Shown here: positions 1-8,276 of the stretch, piece by piece
Layout: each line of letters starts with the position of its first letter
Position numbering within the stretch: position 1 is the stretch's first letter
Source of the DNA: Flavobacterium sp. LHD-80
GTDB lineage: Bacteria; Bacteroidota; Bacteroidia; Flavobacteriales; Flavobacteriaceae
Direction of reading: 5' to 3'
Assembly: GCF_030929605.1 (NCBI RefSeq)
Contig: NZ_JAVFVS010000001.1
Location: 310,001-374,000, forward strand
Length of the DNA stretch: 64,000 bases
Position numbers and translations under genes: made by a program
Notes under the pieces: generated by a model
Databases searched by the model: none
What the model was told of the DNA's origin: nothing
What the model saw: the letters and a program-made list of their open reading frames with translations, nothing else

Positions 1-100
1 AGCTAGTGTGTAGATTATTTTTTTCATTTGTTCGCGTTTAGTTTTGTGTATTTGACTTATAAATTATGAAAATGTTACACACTTTATATAAATATAAAAA

Positions 101-125
101 AAAACTCCTGAATTTCAGGAGTTTT
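101..125 (-). terminator. intrinsic terminator, probably bidirectional
   Basis: An 11-bp perfect stem (101-111 with 115-125) closes a 3-nt loop and has A/T tracts on both sides. It lies just beyond the stop codon of the minus-strand gene ending at 129. The rest of 1-128 is AT-rich with no gene visible. Confidence 0.8.
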
Positions 126-128
126 CTT

Positions 129-407
129 TTAGTCTAGTTTGTTTTTTATGTAATATTTACCATCCAAATCTTCATCAAAGTCATCAATTTTGACTGGTTT
201 TGGTTTTGGTTTATTTGCAATTGCCTTCTTTTTCCACATTTCAAATTTTTCTACAGGCATCTTCTTTTTCATGATTTCCAGAACTTCCTTTTCTGCTAAT
301 CCAAATTCTTTTTTTATAATTTCAAATGGATTTTTTTCTTCTAAAGCTAAAGAAACAAGTCTTTCCGTTTGTTCCCAATTCAATTCTTTGCGGTTACTCT
401 TTTTCAT
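129..407 (-). CDS. TIGR03643/DUF2805-type small protein
   Basis: A 92-residue basic cytoplasmic protein without signal peptide or membrane segment. The pattern of an N-terminal 'LNWEQTERLVSLALEE', a middle 'FGLAEKEVLEIMKKK' and a following 'FEMWKKK' matches my memory of the TIGR03643/DUF2805 family, whose members are this length and look like a small helix-turn-helix fold. The C-terminal 30 residues are a Lys/Pro linker and an acidic tail. The biochemical role of the family is not known to me. The gene stands alone and is followed by a strong terminator at 101-125. Confidence 0.75.
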   Translation of the reverse strand: MKKSNRKELNWEQTERLVSLALEEKNPFEIIKKEFGLAEKEVLEIMKKKMPVEKFEMWKKKAIANKPKPKPVKIDDFDEDLDGKYYIKNKLD

Positions 408-527
408 CTCGTGAAAATTAATTCAAAATAGAGGTTAATGATTAATAGATTGATTTTCATTTTATATATCAATATTAATAAAAAAAATAATTAGTTGGTA
501 CTCCGAACTATATTTTTTTTGCTGATT

Positions 528-1355
528 TTAACTGTTTTTTGCTGATCTTGATTTTTGAAACGGAATTTGTAATAAATTTTTCAATTTGTTATGTTCTTCG
601 GGCTCTGGATGAGTATCTACTCCATAAATCAGCTGGTCTTTTGGTAAAGTGGTAAAAGTGCTGAAAAGTCGGTCCCAAACTGAAAAAATATTCCCATAAT
701 TACTGTCTGTGTAAGGCAGTACATAATGATGATGAACTTTATGCATATTTGGAGAAACAATAAAGTAGCTCAAGAAAACATCAAGTTTATTTGGCAATGA
801 AATATTAGCATGATTGAATTGCGAAGCGATTACAGATAATGATTGATACAGAAAAACCATCCACATTGGACTTCCCACAATTAAAACGCCTAAAGTTGTA
901 AATATAAACCGAATTACGCTTTCCCCCGGATGATGCCTGTTTGCAGTTGTCGTGTCAATCCAAGTATCGGTATGATGAATAAGATGAAATCGCCATAAAA
1001 ACTTCACTTTATGTTGTACTAAATGCGCCAAATAAGCACCAATTAAATCAAGTAAAAGCAAACCAATTATGGCATAAAGCCAAAGTGGCATTTCTGGAAG
1101 CCACTGCAAAATTCCAAAATGATTCTCAGTTGTCCAAGCTGCAGTTTTTATTAAAATAAAAGCCAAAACAAAATTGACTATAATCGTAGTAACTGTAAAA
1201 AAGATATTTATTCCTGCGTGATGCCATTTTTTATACTGCATTTGAAAAAGCGGAAAAGCATTTTCAATCAACCAAAAAATAGTTATTCCTCCTATCAAAA
1301 TTAAACTTCGATGCGAAGATGGAATTGTACCAAAATATGCAATAATATCATTCAT
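528..1355 (-). CDS. sterol desaturase/fatty acid hydroxylase family membrane protein
   Basis: A 275-residue integral membrane di-iron protein. The histidine clusters of the fatty acid hydroxylase superfamily are visible: H111xxxH115, H124xxHH128, the HH pair at 141-142 and H205xxHH209. Four to five hydrophobic segments surround them (about 15-35, 48-72, 92-112 and 155-180). Members use O2 and a di-iron centre to hydroxylate or desaturate lipids such as fatty acids, sterols or carotenoids; the substrate here cannot be read from sequence. It is separated from glsB-like 1564-1806 by a terminator, so it is probably transcribed alone. Confidence 0.85.
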   Translation of the reverse strand: MNDIIAYFGTIPSSHRSLILIGGITIFWLIENAFPLFQMQYKKWHHAGINIFFTVTTIIVNFVLAFILIKTAAWTTENHFGILQWLPEMPLWLYAIIGLLLLDLIGAYLAHLVQHKVKFLWRFHLIHHTDTWIDTTTANRHHPGESVIRFIFTTLGVLIVGSPMWMVFLYQSLSVIASQFNHANISLPNKLDVFLSYFIVSPNMHKVHHHYVLPYTDSNYGNIFSVWDRLFSTFTTLPKDQLIYGVDTHPEPEEHNKLKNLLQIPFQKSRSAKNS

Positions 1356-1483
1356 GATTCTATAATGTATTTTTTCAAATGTAATAAAATTGATGAAATA
1401 ATAACATTAATTTTAAGAAATGTAAATTTTTGTTATTGCTTTAATGCGTATTGTTTAATAAGGGCAAAGTATTGGACAAAAAA

Positions 1484-1522
1484 AAAGAGAAAAAAGGTCA
1501 ATAAGACTTCTTTTTTCTCTTT
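1484..1522 (-). terminator. intrinsic terminator downstream of the GlsB-like gene
   Basis: An A/G-rich arm (about 1484-1499) pairs with a T/C-rich arm (about 1505-1522) with a 2-nt bulge. It follows the minus-strand gene ending at 1564 and probably ends the leftward transcript coming from 1564-2935. Confidence 0.6.
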
Positions 1523-1563
1523 ATAAGATATTAGGTTAACTAATTTATTTTGATGCTTTTGGT

Positions 1564-1806
1564 CTAAGCTTTTTTAATAAGGCTAATGATAAACAGTAAA
1601 ACCCACGCGCCACCAACAGCAATTAAAATTTGCCAAAGAAGAGTGCCTCCACCAATGCCAAGTTTTCCAGCGATCCAACCACCAACTATACCACCAATGA
1701 TTCCAACGATGATATTGCCAATTAATCCAAATCCGGCACCTTTCCAAATTTGACCAGCTAGCCATCCAGAAATTGCCCCTATAAGTAAGAAATATAAAAA
1801 TTCCAT
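1564..1806 (-). CDS. GlsB/YeaQ/YmgE family stress-response membrane protein
   Basis: An 80-residue, very hydrophobic glycine-rich protein with three membrane segments (about 3-20, 27-47 and 57-76). The 'GAISGWLAGQIWKGAGFGLIGNI' region, with repeated small residues, is typical of the transglycosylase-associated (GlsB/YeaQ/YmgE) family, which is usually 80-85 residues long. In other bacteria these proteins are induced by envelope or acid stress; the molecular role is unresolved. It lies 31 bp downstream of the aquaporin gene on the same strand and may be co-transcribed with it, which would fit an osmotic or envelope-stress group. Confidence 0.88.
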   Translation of the reverse strand: MEFLYFLLIGAISGWLAGQIWKGAGFGLIGNIIVGIIGGIVGGWIAGKLGIGGGTLLWQILIAVGGAWVLLFIISLIKKA

Positions 1807-1837
1807 ATGTTTTATTTTTTAGTTTGTATTTGAGTTA

Positions 1838-2545
1838 TTATGCTTCAGCATGATTTTGTAGTAAATTCTTATAGATGAATCCTGCTACAATTGCACCTAA
1901 AATAGGAGCGACCCAAAACAGCCAAACTTGAGATAACGGTTCACCGCCAGTAAAAATAGCCTGAGATAAAGATCTCGCAGGATTTACAGAAGTATTTGTA
2001 ATTGGAATACTAATTAAGTGAATTAGAGTTAATGCCAAACCAATTGCAATACCGGCAAATCTTCCGTTTGCAAATTTATCTGTAGCTCCCAAAATAACCA
2101 AAAGGAAAAACAAAGTCAATACAAATTCAGCTATAAAAGCAGATTGAAGCGAATAGCCGTCTGGTGAAAAAGTACCAAAACCGTTTGATGCAAATGCACC
2201 TGCTTTAGTATTGTCAATTACAAAACCAGCTTTTCCAGAAGCAATGGTATACAAAGTGCCTGCCGCTGCAATTGCGCCAATACACTGAGCGATAATATAA
2301 GGAATAAGGTCTTTTGCTGAAAATCTTCCGCCAGCCCATAATCCAAAAGAAACGGCCGGATTAAAATGTCCGCCAGAGATGTGTCCAACGGCATAAGCCA
2401 TTGTCAAAACTGTTAAACCAAAAGCTAAGGCTACACCAGCAAATCCAATTCCTAGATCTGGAATTCCCGCTGCAAAAATAGCGCTTCCGCAACCTCCAAA
2501 AACTAACCAAAAAGTTCCAAAAAACTCTGCAAATAATTTTTTCAT
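1838..2545 (-). CDS. aqpZ: aquaporin Z-type water channel
   Basis: A 235-residue six-helix major intrinsic protein of normal AqpZ length. Both half-helix signatures are present: HFNPAVS with Asn62-Pro-Ala, and SVNPARS with Asn188-Pro-Ala. The aromatic/arginine filter residues expected for a water-selective channel are visible as Phe43, His176 and Arg191, which favours AqpZ over the glycerol facilitator GlpF. It should move water across the inner membrane during osmotic shifts. Neighbours on the same strand are a GlsB-like protein downstream and a DoxX-like membrane protein 33 bp upstream. Confidence 0.93.
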   Translation of the reverse strand: MKKLFAEFFGTFWLVFGGCGSAIFAAGIPDLGIGFAGVALAFGLTVLTMAYAVGHISGGHFNPAVSFGLWAGGRFSAKDLIPYIIAQCIGAIAAAGTLYTIASGKAGFVIDNTKAGAFASNGFGTFSPDGYSLQSAFIAEFVLTLFFLLVILGATDKFANGRFAGIAIGLALTLIHLISIPITNTSVNPARSLSQAIFTGGEPLSQVWLFWVAPILGAIVAGFIYKNLLQNHAEA

Positions 2546-2578
2546 AATTAAGTAATTTTAAATTAATAGATTCGATTG

Positions 2579-2935
2579 TTAAAGGGTATATTGGTATGCC
2601 CAAAAAATCAAAACAATTTGTAAGGGCAAACGTATAAATAAAATCCATTTTGGTAAATTAAAACTTGCTTTTTTATTTTGATACATGTACAAATTGGCAG
2701 GAAATATTGCAATTAACAATGCAATAATTCCCCATGCAGCAAAACTTTTTGTAAAAGGAAGCAATAGGAGGCAACCTAGAATAATTTCGGCAGCTCCACT
2801 TAAATTATTTATTAATTTGGGGTTTTTAAATACAGGCGGAATGATTCTAATGTACATTCCGGGTTTTCTAAAATGATTGAAACCAGCAATTATATATAAA
2901 AAAGCCATTAAATATAAATGCCAAGGTTGTTTCAT
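2579..2935 (-). CDS. DoxX-like small membrane protein
   Basis: A 118-residue protein with four predicted membrane helices (about 5-20, 43-60, 66-86 and 97-115). The early 'AGFNHFRKP' and the following 'INNLSGAAEIILGCLLLLPF' match the DoxX/DoxX-like superfamily, where a helix-breaking Gly and an acidic residue sit in helix 2. Some family members interact with quinone-linked or redox enzymes, but most, including this type, have no known function. It is 33 bp upstream of aqpZ, so an operon of DoxX-like, aqpZ and GlsB-like genes is plausible. Confidence 0.75.
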   Translation of the reverse strand: MKQPWHLYLMAFLYIIAGFNHFRKPGMYIRIIPPVFKNPKLINNLSGAAEIILGCLLLLPFTKSFAAWGIIALLIAIFPANLYMYQNKKASFNLPKWILFIRLPLQIVLIFWAYQYTL

Positions 2936-3023
2936 GATATCTTGTTGTTTATCACGAATTTATAAAAAAAATTAACAATTATTGCATTACAAGGTGCTTT
3001 TTTTTAAAGCTATGCAAAATTGA

Positions 3024-3920
3024 CTATTTTTTAGCCTTAAAATTTATGTTCATAATAATAATGGCAAGAATGATCAAAACAATTCCAACCCATTGTAGAA
3101 AGATTACTTTTTCGTTCAAAAGAATGAAAGCCATTGTTACAGAAACCGGAAGTTCTAGCGCAGAAACAATACTTCCTAAACCAATTCCAGTTAAAGGAAA
3201 ACCTGCGTTCATAAGCATTGGCGGAATTATAGTTCCAAATAAAGACAAAACAATTCCCCATTTCATGAAAATGGCAAGATTAAAAGTTTCTGTTTGAGTT
3301 GCCAATGCAAAAGAAAACACAATTACAGCACCTCCCAAAAGCATATATAAACTGCGTTGCGCCGATGAAATTTCTGTAGCAACACTATTGGCAGTAAACA
3401 TAGTTGTAGTAAAAGAAGCTGCCGCTAATAATCCCCAAACTATTCCTCTCCAATCCAGTTTGAAATCAGCATGGATTAGGTTTGTAGCCAAAGCAGTTCC
3501 TATCAACACAATAAAAACGGCAATTACTTTTTGTTTTGAAGGCAGTTTTTTTTCTAAAATCATTTCAAGAAAAACACCCATCCAAACGGTCTGCATCAAT
3601 AAAACGATTCCAATTGAAACCGGAATATATTTTACAGCCAAATAGTAAAACAAACTTGTCATTCCTAATGAAGTTCCGGCAAGCATCAAACTGAAAATGT
3701 TTTTTGATGAAGCTTTTACAGCAGTTCCTTTATTTTTTATTTTCTGAAATGCATTGATTATTAAAATTCCAATTATTCCTAAAACAAATTGTGAAGTAGT
3801 AACTTCTGCAGTAGTATAACCTTCTGTATACGCCATTTTTACAAAAGTGGCTAACATTCCGTAAGTTGTAGCTCCTAAAGCAACTAGAAAAACTCCTTTT
3901 AATACATTGTTTTGTGACAT
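3024..3920 (-). CDS. EamA/DMT-superfamily permease
   Basis: A 298-residue permease of about ten membrane helices built from two EamA repeats (roughly 8-145 and 155-290), the standard length and layout of drug/metabolite transporters. Repeat ends with conserved small and acidic residues are visible ('GSIVSALELPVSVTMAF' and 'LLNEKVIFLQWVGI'), the second being the classic Asn-Glu-Lys of EamA helices 9-10. Such proteins export amino acids, nucleobases or drugs; the substrate is not predictable. It is flanked by a terminator at 4083-4112, so it is separate from the isomerase operon. Confidence 0.85.
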   Translation of the reverse strand: MSQNNVLKGVFLVALGATTYGMLATFVKMAYTEGYTTAEVTTSQFVLGIIGILIINAFQKIKNKGTAVKASSKNIFSLMLAGTSLGMTSLFYYLAVKYIPVSIGIVLLMQTVWMGVFLEMILEKKLPSKQKVIAVFIVLIGTALATNLIHADFKLDWRGIVWGLLAAASFTTTMFTANSVATEISSAQRSLYMLLGGAVIVFSFALATQTETFNLAIFMKWGIVLSLFGTIIPPMLMNAGFPLTGIGLGSIVSALELPVSVTMAFILLNEKVIFLQWVGIVLIILAIIIMNINFKAKK

Positions 3921-4082
3921 CTGAAATTCCTGTTTTAAAAATTAAGGCCGGCAAAGGTAAGCTATTTTGTTTATGATTTAATAGAAATACGAAGCAAACA
4001 TTAAGATTAATATTGTTCAGGTTTTGTTTTAGGGACTTAAATTGTGTATTTTTCAAAAAGTGAAAACCTTTAAAAAATGAAA

Positions 4083-4112
4083 AAACCATCAAAACTTTTG
4101 CTTTGATGGTTT
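4083..4112 (-). terminator. intrinsic terminator ending the peptidyl-prolyl isomerase operon
   Basis: An 11-bp perfect stem (4083-4093 with 4102-4112) and 8-nt loop. Reading leftward it is followed by a T-rich tract. It lies 28 bp beyond the stop of the isomerase gene ending at 4140. Confidence 0.85.
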
Positions 4113-4139
4113 CTGTTTTTTATAAAACTTTCAGATTAA

Positions 4140-5300
4140 TTATTTGACTGGCTTGTTTTTATAAGTTTCAATTTCGAAAATTAAAGTTGCATTTGGTGGA
4201 ATTACACCTCCAGCACCTTTTTCTCCATAAGCTAAATTTGAAGGAAGAAAGAAAATTGCTTTTTCTCCGTCAGTCATCATATCTAAAGCTTCAATGAAAC
4301 CTGGAATCATACCTTCTTTTTTTCCAACTGTGAAAGGGAAGGCTTGGTATCCTCCACCAGCATCTCTGCCAGCGTCATATTTGCCATACTCTTTAGCTAC
4401 ATTAGCTATACTACTGTCAAAAAGATTTCCATCTTCAAAATAACCTGCATAGTGGAAATATATTGTAGATCCTTCAGCTCCTTTAACACCAGTTCCTTTT
4501 TGCGTAATCACATATTTTAGGCCTGATGCAGTTGTAGTTGCTTTTGCTTTAGTTGCTGCAAAATAAGCCGCTTTTGTTGCGATTACTTTTTTTGCTTCAT
4601 CTTTTTTTGCTGCGTCTTTTTTCACATCATCAGCTAAAACTTTTACCGCATCAAATTTTTTAGCTGCAGCGCCTTTACATGTAATTGTAATTTTGTTCAT
4701 GATGTCATCTTGAACAATTTTGTTTACATTATCCATTCCAGAAACTACATGGCCAAAAATGGTGTGTTTTCCGTTTAACCAAGGAGTGTCTTTATGTGTA
4801 ATGAAAAATTGGCTTCCGTTTGTTGCTGGGCCAGAATTTGCCATTGCTAAAATTCCACCTTTGTCAAATTTCAATTCTTCAGTAAATTCATCTTTAAATG
4901 AATATCCCGGACCTCCAGAACCGTTTCCGTCTGGATCTCCACCCTGAATCATGAAATCATTAATAACACGGTGGAATTTTAAACCATCATAGAATGGTTT
5001 TCCTTTTAGTCTTTCTACTTTAACATTTGGATTTGTTCCTTCTGCCAAAGAAATAAAATTAGCCACTGTAACAGGAGCTTTTACATATTCTAATGAAACA
5101 ACGATGTCACCTTTTGAAGTTGAAATTGTTGCAAAAATACCATCGTTTGGATCAGTAGGAACAGCTGGTTTTGCAGCTGAGGCTGTTTTAGCAGGTATAG
5201 TTTTAGCTGAAGTAGCTTTTGGTTTTGCTGCCGGTTTTTTTGTTTGTGCTTGAAGATTTACAACTGCCAAACAGAATAATAATAGAAATTTAAATTTCAT
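4140..5300 (-). CDS. exported cyclophilin-FKBP fusion peptidyl-prolyl isomerase
   Basis: A 386-residue isomerase with two catalytic domains. A signal peptide (1-19, ending LQAQ) and a Lys/Ala/Pro/Thr linker (20-50) precede a cyclophilin domain at about 52-215 ('FHRVINDFMIQGGDP', 'SQFFITHKDTPWLNGKHTIFG' split over the core). An FKBP domain follows at about 260-380 ('MIPGFIEALDMM', 'LAYGEKGAGGVIPPN'). Translation most likely starts at the ATG at 5300; the TTG three codons upstream is less likely. It probably speeds proline isomerisation of envelope proteins in the periplasm. The second fusion at 5333-6409 is a close relative, so this is a tandem duplication, here with a plain signal peptide rather than a lipobox. 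Confidence 0.9.
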   Translation of the reverse strand: MKFKFLLLFCLAVVNLQAQTKKPAAKPKATSAKTIPAKTASAAKPAVPTDPNDGIFATISTSKGDIVVSLEYVKAPVTVANFISLAEGTNPNVKVERLKGKPFYDGLKFHRVINDFMIQGGDPDGNGSGGPGYSFKDEFTEELKFDKGGILAMANSGPATNGSQFFITHKDTPWLNGKHTIFGHVVSGMDNVNKIVQDDIMNKITITCKGAAAKKFDAVKVLADDVKKDAAKKDEAKKVIATKAAYFAATKAKATTTASGLKYVITQKGTGVKGAEGSTIYFHYAGYFEDGNLFDSSIANVAKEYGKYDAGRDAGGGYQAFPFTVGKKEGMIPGFIEALDMMTDGEKAIFFLPSNLAYGEKGAGGVIPPNATLIFEIETYKNKPVK

Positions 5301-5332
5301 TTGTTTCAATTTTAAGTCTGCGAACTAATTTA

Positions 5333-6409
5333 TTATTGTGGTTTTTCTAATAATTGAATTTCGAAAATGATATTTGCATTTGGCGGGATAACTCCTCCAG
5401 CACCAGTTGCTCCGTATGCTAAATGAGATGGAATAAACAAAACTGCCTTGTCTCCAAATGAAAGTTGCTCAATTCCTTCGATGAATCCAGGGATTAAACC
5501 GTCTTTTTTTCCTGCCTGAAAAGCAAGTGGCTGGTAACCGTTTTGTTCTGCTCTTGCAGTATCGAATTTTCCAAATGTTTTATTCACATCAGCAATACTT
5601 GAATCGAACAAAGTTCCGTCTTCAAGAAAACCTGCATAGTGAATGTAAATGTGAGTTCCAATAGCTGGTTTCTTGCCTGATCCTTTTTCAGTAATAACAA
5701 ACTCTAAGCCTGAATTCGTTTTAGTTGCTTTTGGTTTAATAGAAGCATAATAAGCAACTTTTTCTGCTTGAACAGCAGCATATTTACTTTTTTCTTTTGC
5801 AATTTCTGAGAAATAATCACCAAATACTTTTACAGCATCGAATTTTTTCGCTGCTTCACCATTTCTGATAATTGTAACTTTTACAATTGTATCGTCTTGT
5901 TTTACTTGGTTTACAACTTCTTGTCCTTTTTCAACTACATGACCAAAAATAGTATGTTTTCCTGTCAACCAAGGAGTTTCAACATGTGTAATGAAAAATT
6001 GGCTGCTGTTTGTTCCAGGACCGTTATTTGCCATTGCCAAAACTCCAGCTGAATCAAATTTCAAATCTGTGATTTCGTCTTTAAATTTGTATCCAGTATC
6101 GCCAGAACCTGTTCCTTCAGGATCTCCAGACTGAATCATGAAATCTTCAATAACTCTGTGGAATTTTAATCCGTCGTAAAAAGGTTTGCCTTTTTTGTAA
6201 TCTTTCGTTACAAATTCGTTTTTACCTTCTGCCAAAGTCACAAAATTTGCTACAGTAACAGGTGCTTTTTTATAATCTAATTCAACAATGATGTGTCCTT
6301 TGTTTGTTTCAATATCGGCATATAAACCATCAGGCAAATTGCTATGTTCATCTTTACAAGAATAAAGTGAGGTTACGGCTAATAGTAATACTAAAATACT
6401 TTTTTTCAT
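5333..6409 (-). CDS. lipoprotein cyclophilin-FKBP fusion peptidyl-prolyl isomerase
   Basis: A 358-residue paralogue of the neighbouring 4140-5300 protein. The N-terminus is a lipoprotein signal with lipobox 'TSLYSC' and Cys18. A cyclophilin domain spans about 28-190 (FHRVIEDFMIQSGDP, SQFFITHVETPW), and an FKBP domain about 235-356 (LIPGFIEGIEQL, LAYGATGAGGVIPPN). It should be anchored in the inner or outer membrane leaflet facing the periplasm and assist folding there. It lies 15 bp downstream of gldI and 32 bp upstream of the other fusion, so the nrnA-gldI-PPIase-PPIase set is likely one transcript. Confidence 0.9.
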   Translation of the reverse strand: MKKSILVLLLAVTSLYSCKDEHSNLPDGLYADIETNKGHIIVELDYKKAPVTVANFVTLAEGKNEFVTKDYKKGKPFYDGLKFHRVIEDFMIQSGDPEGTGSGDTGYKFKDEITDLKFDSAGVLAMANNGPGTNSSQFFITHVETPWLTGKHTIFGHVVEKGQEVVNQVKQDDTIVKVTIIRNGEAAKKFDAVKVFGDYFSEIAKEKSKYAAVQAEKVAYYASIKPKATKTNSGLEFVITEKGSGKKPAIGTHIYIHYAGFLEDGTLFDSSIADVNKTFGKFDTARAEQNGYQPLAFQAGKKDGLIPGFIEGIEQLSFGDKAVLFIPSHLAYGATGAGGVIPPNANIIFEIQLLEKPQ

Positions 6410-6424
6410 TTCTAAAATGTTTTA

Positions 6425-7114
6425 TTAAGGGTTTACTGTGTCTTTTTTGATTTGCGAAGCTGGTTTTACAGCGACTGGTTTTGGAGAAACTGGCTTTGGT
6501 GCTTGTCCTGCTGGAGCTTGTTGAGCTGTATTTTGTCCTGCAGGAGCTGCAGTTTTTGGAGCTGCCGGATCTGGAACAAAATTACGAAGCGTAACAGTAC
6601 ACATCAAAGATTCATTTGGCCCAATTTTGTTATTGTCGCCATGATATCCGTAAGCAATGTGTGATGGAAATAAAAAAGTAACCGTTTCATTTTTATGCAT
6701 GTACTTGATACCGTCACGTAATCCCATCATGATATCTTGTTTGTCTACAAAATAAGTTTGCGGACCAAGATCAGCTTCTGAATAAATTATATTGCCTTGA
6801 ATATCTTTTATTTCTAAGTTGAAATAAGCAATATCGCCTTTTTTAGGCGTTAAAGTTTCGGTTGGATTTTTTTCATCATAAAAGAACCAATATCCTTTTC
6901 TGGTCGCGTAATATTTTACTTTTGGATTGCTTTTTATAATTTTTTTGATGACTTCCTCTTCATTGGCTACTAGTTTTTTATTTCGGTCAGCCGATTTTTT
7001 CATAAAAGTACCCGACGCTCTCGAAAGCGGTCTTCTGGCTTCTTCGTGCTGTTTACAGCTGGCTAATAAAATAGTAAAAAGAAGTGTATAAATACTGATT
7101 TTTAAATACTTCAT
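6425..7114 (-). CDS. gldI: GldI-type lipoprotein FKBP peptidyl-prolyl isomerase (gliding motility)
   Basis: A 229-residue lipoprotein: lipobox 'TILLASC' with Cys20, then a Lys-rich helical segment (about 35-65) and an FKBP domain (about 75-182; 'MMGLRDGIKYMHKNETVTFLFPSHIAYGY'-type core, where I give only short parts). GldI is required for gliding in Flavobacterium johnsoniae and probably folds components of the gliding/type IX secretion machine. The last 45 residues are a Pro/Ala/Gln/Lys tail that looks disordered and seems longer than in the GldI I remember. It begins 6 bp after the stop of nrnA, a linkage I consider normal for flavobacteria. Confidence 0.85.
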   Translation of the reverse strand: MKYLKISIYTLLFTILLASCKQHEEARRPLSRASGTFMKKSADRNKKLVANEEEVIKKIIKSNPKVKYYATRKGYWFFYDEKNPTETLTPKKGDIAYFNLEIKDIQGNIIYSEADLGPQTYFVDKQDIMMGLRDGIKYMHKNETVTFLFPSHIAYGYHGDNNKIGPNESLMCTVTLRNFVPDPAAPKTAAPAGQNTAQQAPAGQAPKPVSPKPVAVKPASQIKKDTVNP

Positions 7115-7120
7115 ATACAG

Positions 7121-8128
7121 TTAAATTGTTAGTTTAGTTACTAAATCTTCAAATTTACGCAGCGTTTCTTCCATTGACAAAAGAGATTTTCCGCCAGCGG
7201 CATTGCTGTGGCCTCCGCCATTAAAATGATCTCTTGCAAATTGGTTTACGTCAAATCCGCCTTGTGAACGGAAAGATATTTTGATGATTTTCTCCTCTTT
7301 ATTTTCGATAAAAATAGCAGTAAAAACAATACCTTTTATACTTAAGCCGTAATTTACAATTCCTTCAGTATCACCTTTAACATAATCAAATGAATCTAAT
7401 TCGTCCTGTGTTAGCGAAGTATAAGAAGTTTTATGCGCTTCAAGAACCTTCATGTTTTGCAAAGCTCTTCCAAGCAATTGAAGACGGCTGTACGAACTGT
7501 TGTCAAAAAGTAAAACAGGAATTTGGGTGTTTTCAACTCCTAAATCAATCAATTCTGCAATAATTCGGTGTGTATTTCCTGTTGTTCCCGGAAAACGAAA
7601 CGAACCAGAATCGGTTAAAATTCCAGTATAAATGCAGGTTGCAATGGTTTTGTCGATATCTCCTTTTTTATTTAAAAACGAAATAAAGTTGTAAATCATT
7701 TCACAAGTTGATCCAAATGAAGTATCAGAATACATATAAGTCGCATAATCATCCGGTTTTTGATGATGATCGATCATGATAAACGGAGCTGTTAGTTTGG
7801 CTAAAGTTTGCTCCATGATTTCACCTGTACGATGAAATGCATTAAAATCAAGTGTGAAAATCAGTTCAGCTTCTTCTAATATTTTGGTGCAGTTTTCAGT
7901 ATCTTTTTCAAATATTTTTACTGTTTCTGAACCTGGAAGCCAAGCTAAAAAATCGGGAAAATCATTTGGCGCAATTACTGTTGGCTGATGATTATTTTTA
8001 AGTAAAAAATGGTATAATGCTAAAGTTGAACCCATAGCGTCGCCATCTGGTCCTCTGTGTGGGATTATTGCAATTTTCTTTGGGGCAGAAAGCAACAATT
8101 GTATTGCCTGAATATCTTGTATTTTCAT
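7121..8128 (-). CDS. nrnA: DHH-family oligoribonuclease / pAp phosphatase (NrnA-like)
   Basis: A 335-residue cytoplasmic phosphoesterase. The DHH domain shows the metal-binding series: HRGPDGDAMGS near residue 25, LDFNAFHRTG near 93-102 and the family-defining DHH in 'MIDHHQKP' near 119-121. The DHHA1 domain ends with GGGHSNAAGG near 310, the substrate-binding loop. NrnA enzymes degrade 2-5 nt RNA and dephosphorylate 3'-phosphoadenosine 5'-phosphate, using manganese. Bacteroidota usually lack Orn, so this is likely the essential nanoRNase. It is the first gene of the unit that continues into gldI. Confidence 0.9.
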   Translation of the reverse strand: MKIQDIQAIQLLLSAPKKIAIIPHRGPDGDAMGSTLALYHFLLKNNHQPTVIAPNDFPDFLAWLPGSETVKIFEKDTENCTKILEEAELIFTLDFNAFHRTGEIMEQTLAKLTAPFIMIDHHQKPDDYATYMYSDTSFGSTCEMIYNFISFLNKKGDIDKTIATCIYTGILTDSGSFRFPGTTGNTHRIIAELIDLGVENTQIPVLLFDNSSYSRLQLLGRALQNMKVLEAHKTSYTSLTQDELDSFDYVKGDTEGIVNYGLSIKGIVFTAIFIENKEEKIIKISFRSQGGFDVNQFARDHFNGGGHSNAAGGKSLLSMEETLRKFEDLVTKLTI

Positions 8129-8192
8129 AGTGTGCGAATTTACATTTTTTTAATGTAATGTTGCAATCATTTTATAGATTAACACACTTTTA

Positions 8193-8234
8193 AGTTATGA
8201 GTTAGGAGTTATAAGTTATAAGTTATTAGTTTTA
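8193..8234. repeat. heptamer tandem repeat, six units of AGTTATN
   Basis: Six consecutive 7-bp units are visible: AGTTATG, AGTTAGG, AGTTATA twice, AGTTATT and AGTTTTA. They lie in the gap between nrnA and the CLC gene, upstream of nrnA and downstream of the CLC gene. No coding potential is seen. Confidence 0.85.
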
Positions 8235-8276
8235 GAATTTGGAATTTTATAAAGAAACTTCGGGTTGGAATTTGAA

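Noticed and set aside
1..128. Gene fragment at the left edge
   Set aside because: No open frame or motif is visible apart from the terminator at 101-125.
3046..3297. Plus-strand reading frame inside the EamA gene
   Set aside because: It is antisense to a clear ten-helix permease and has no domain of its own.
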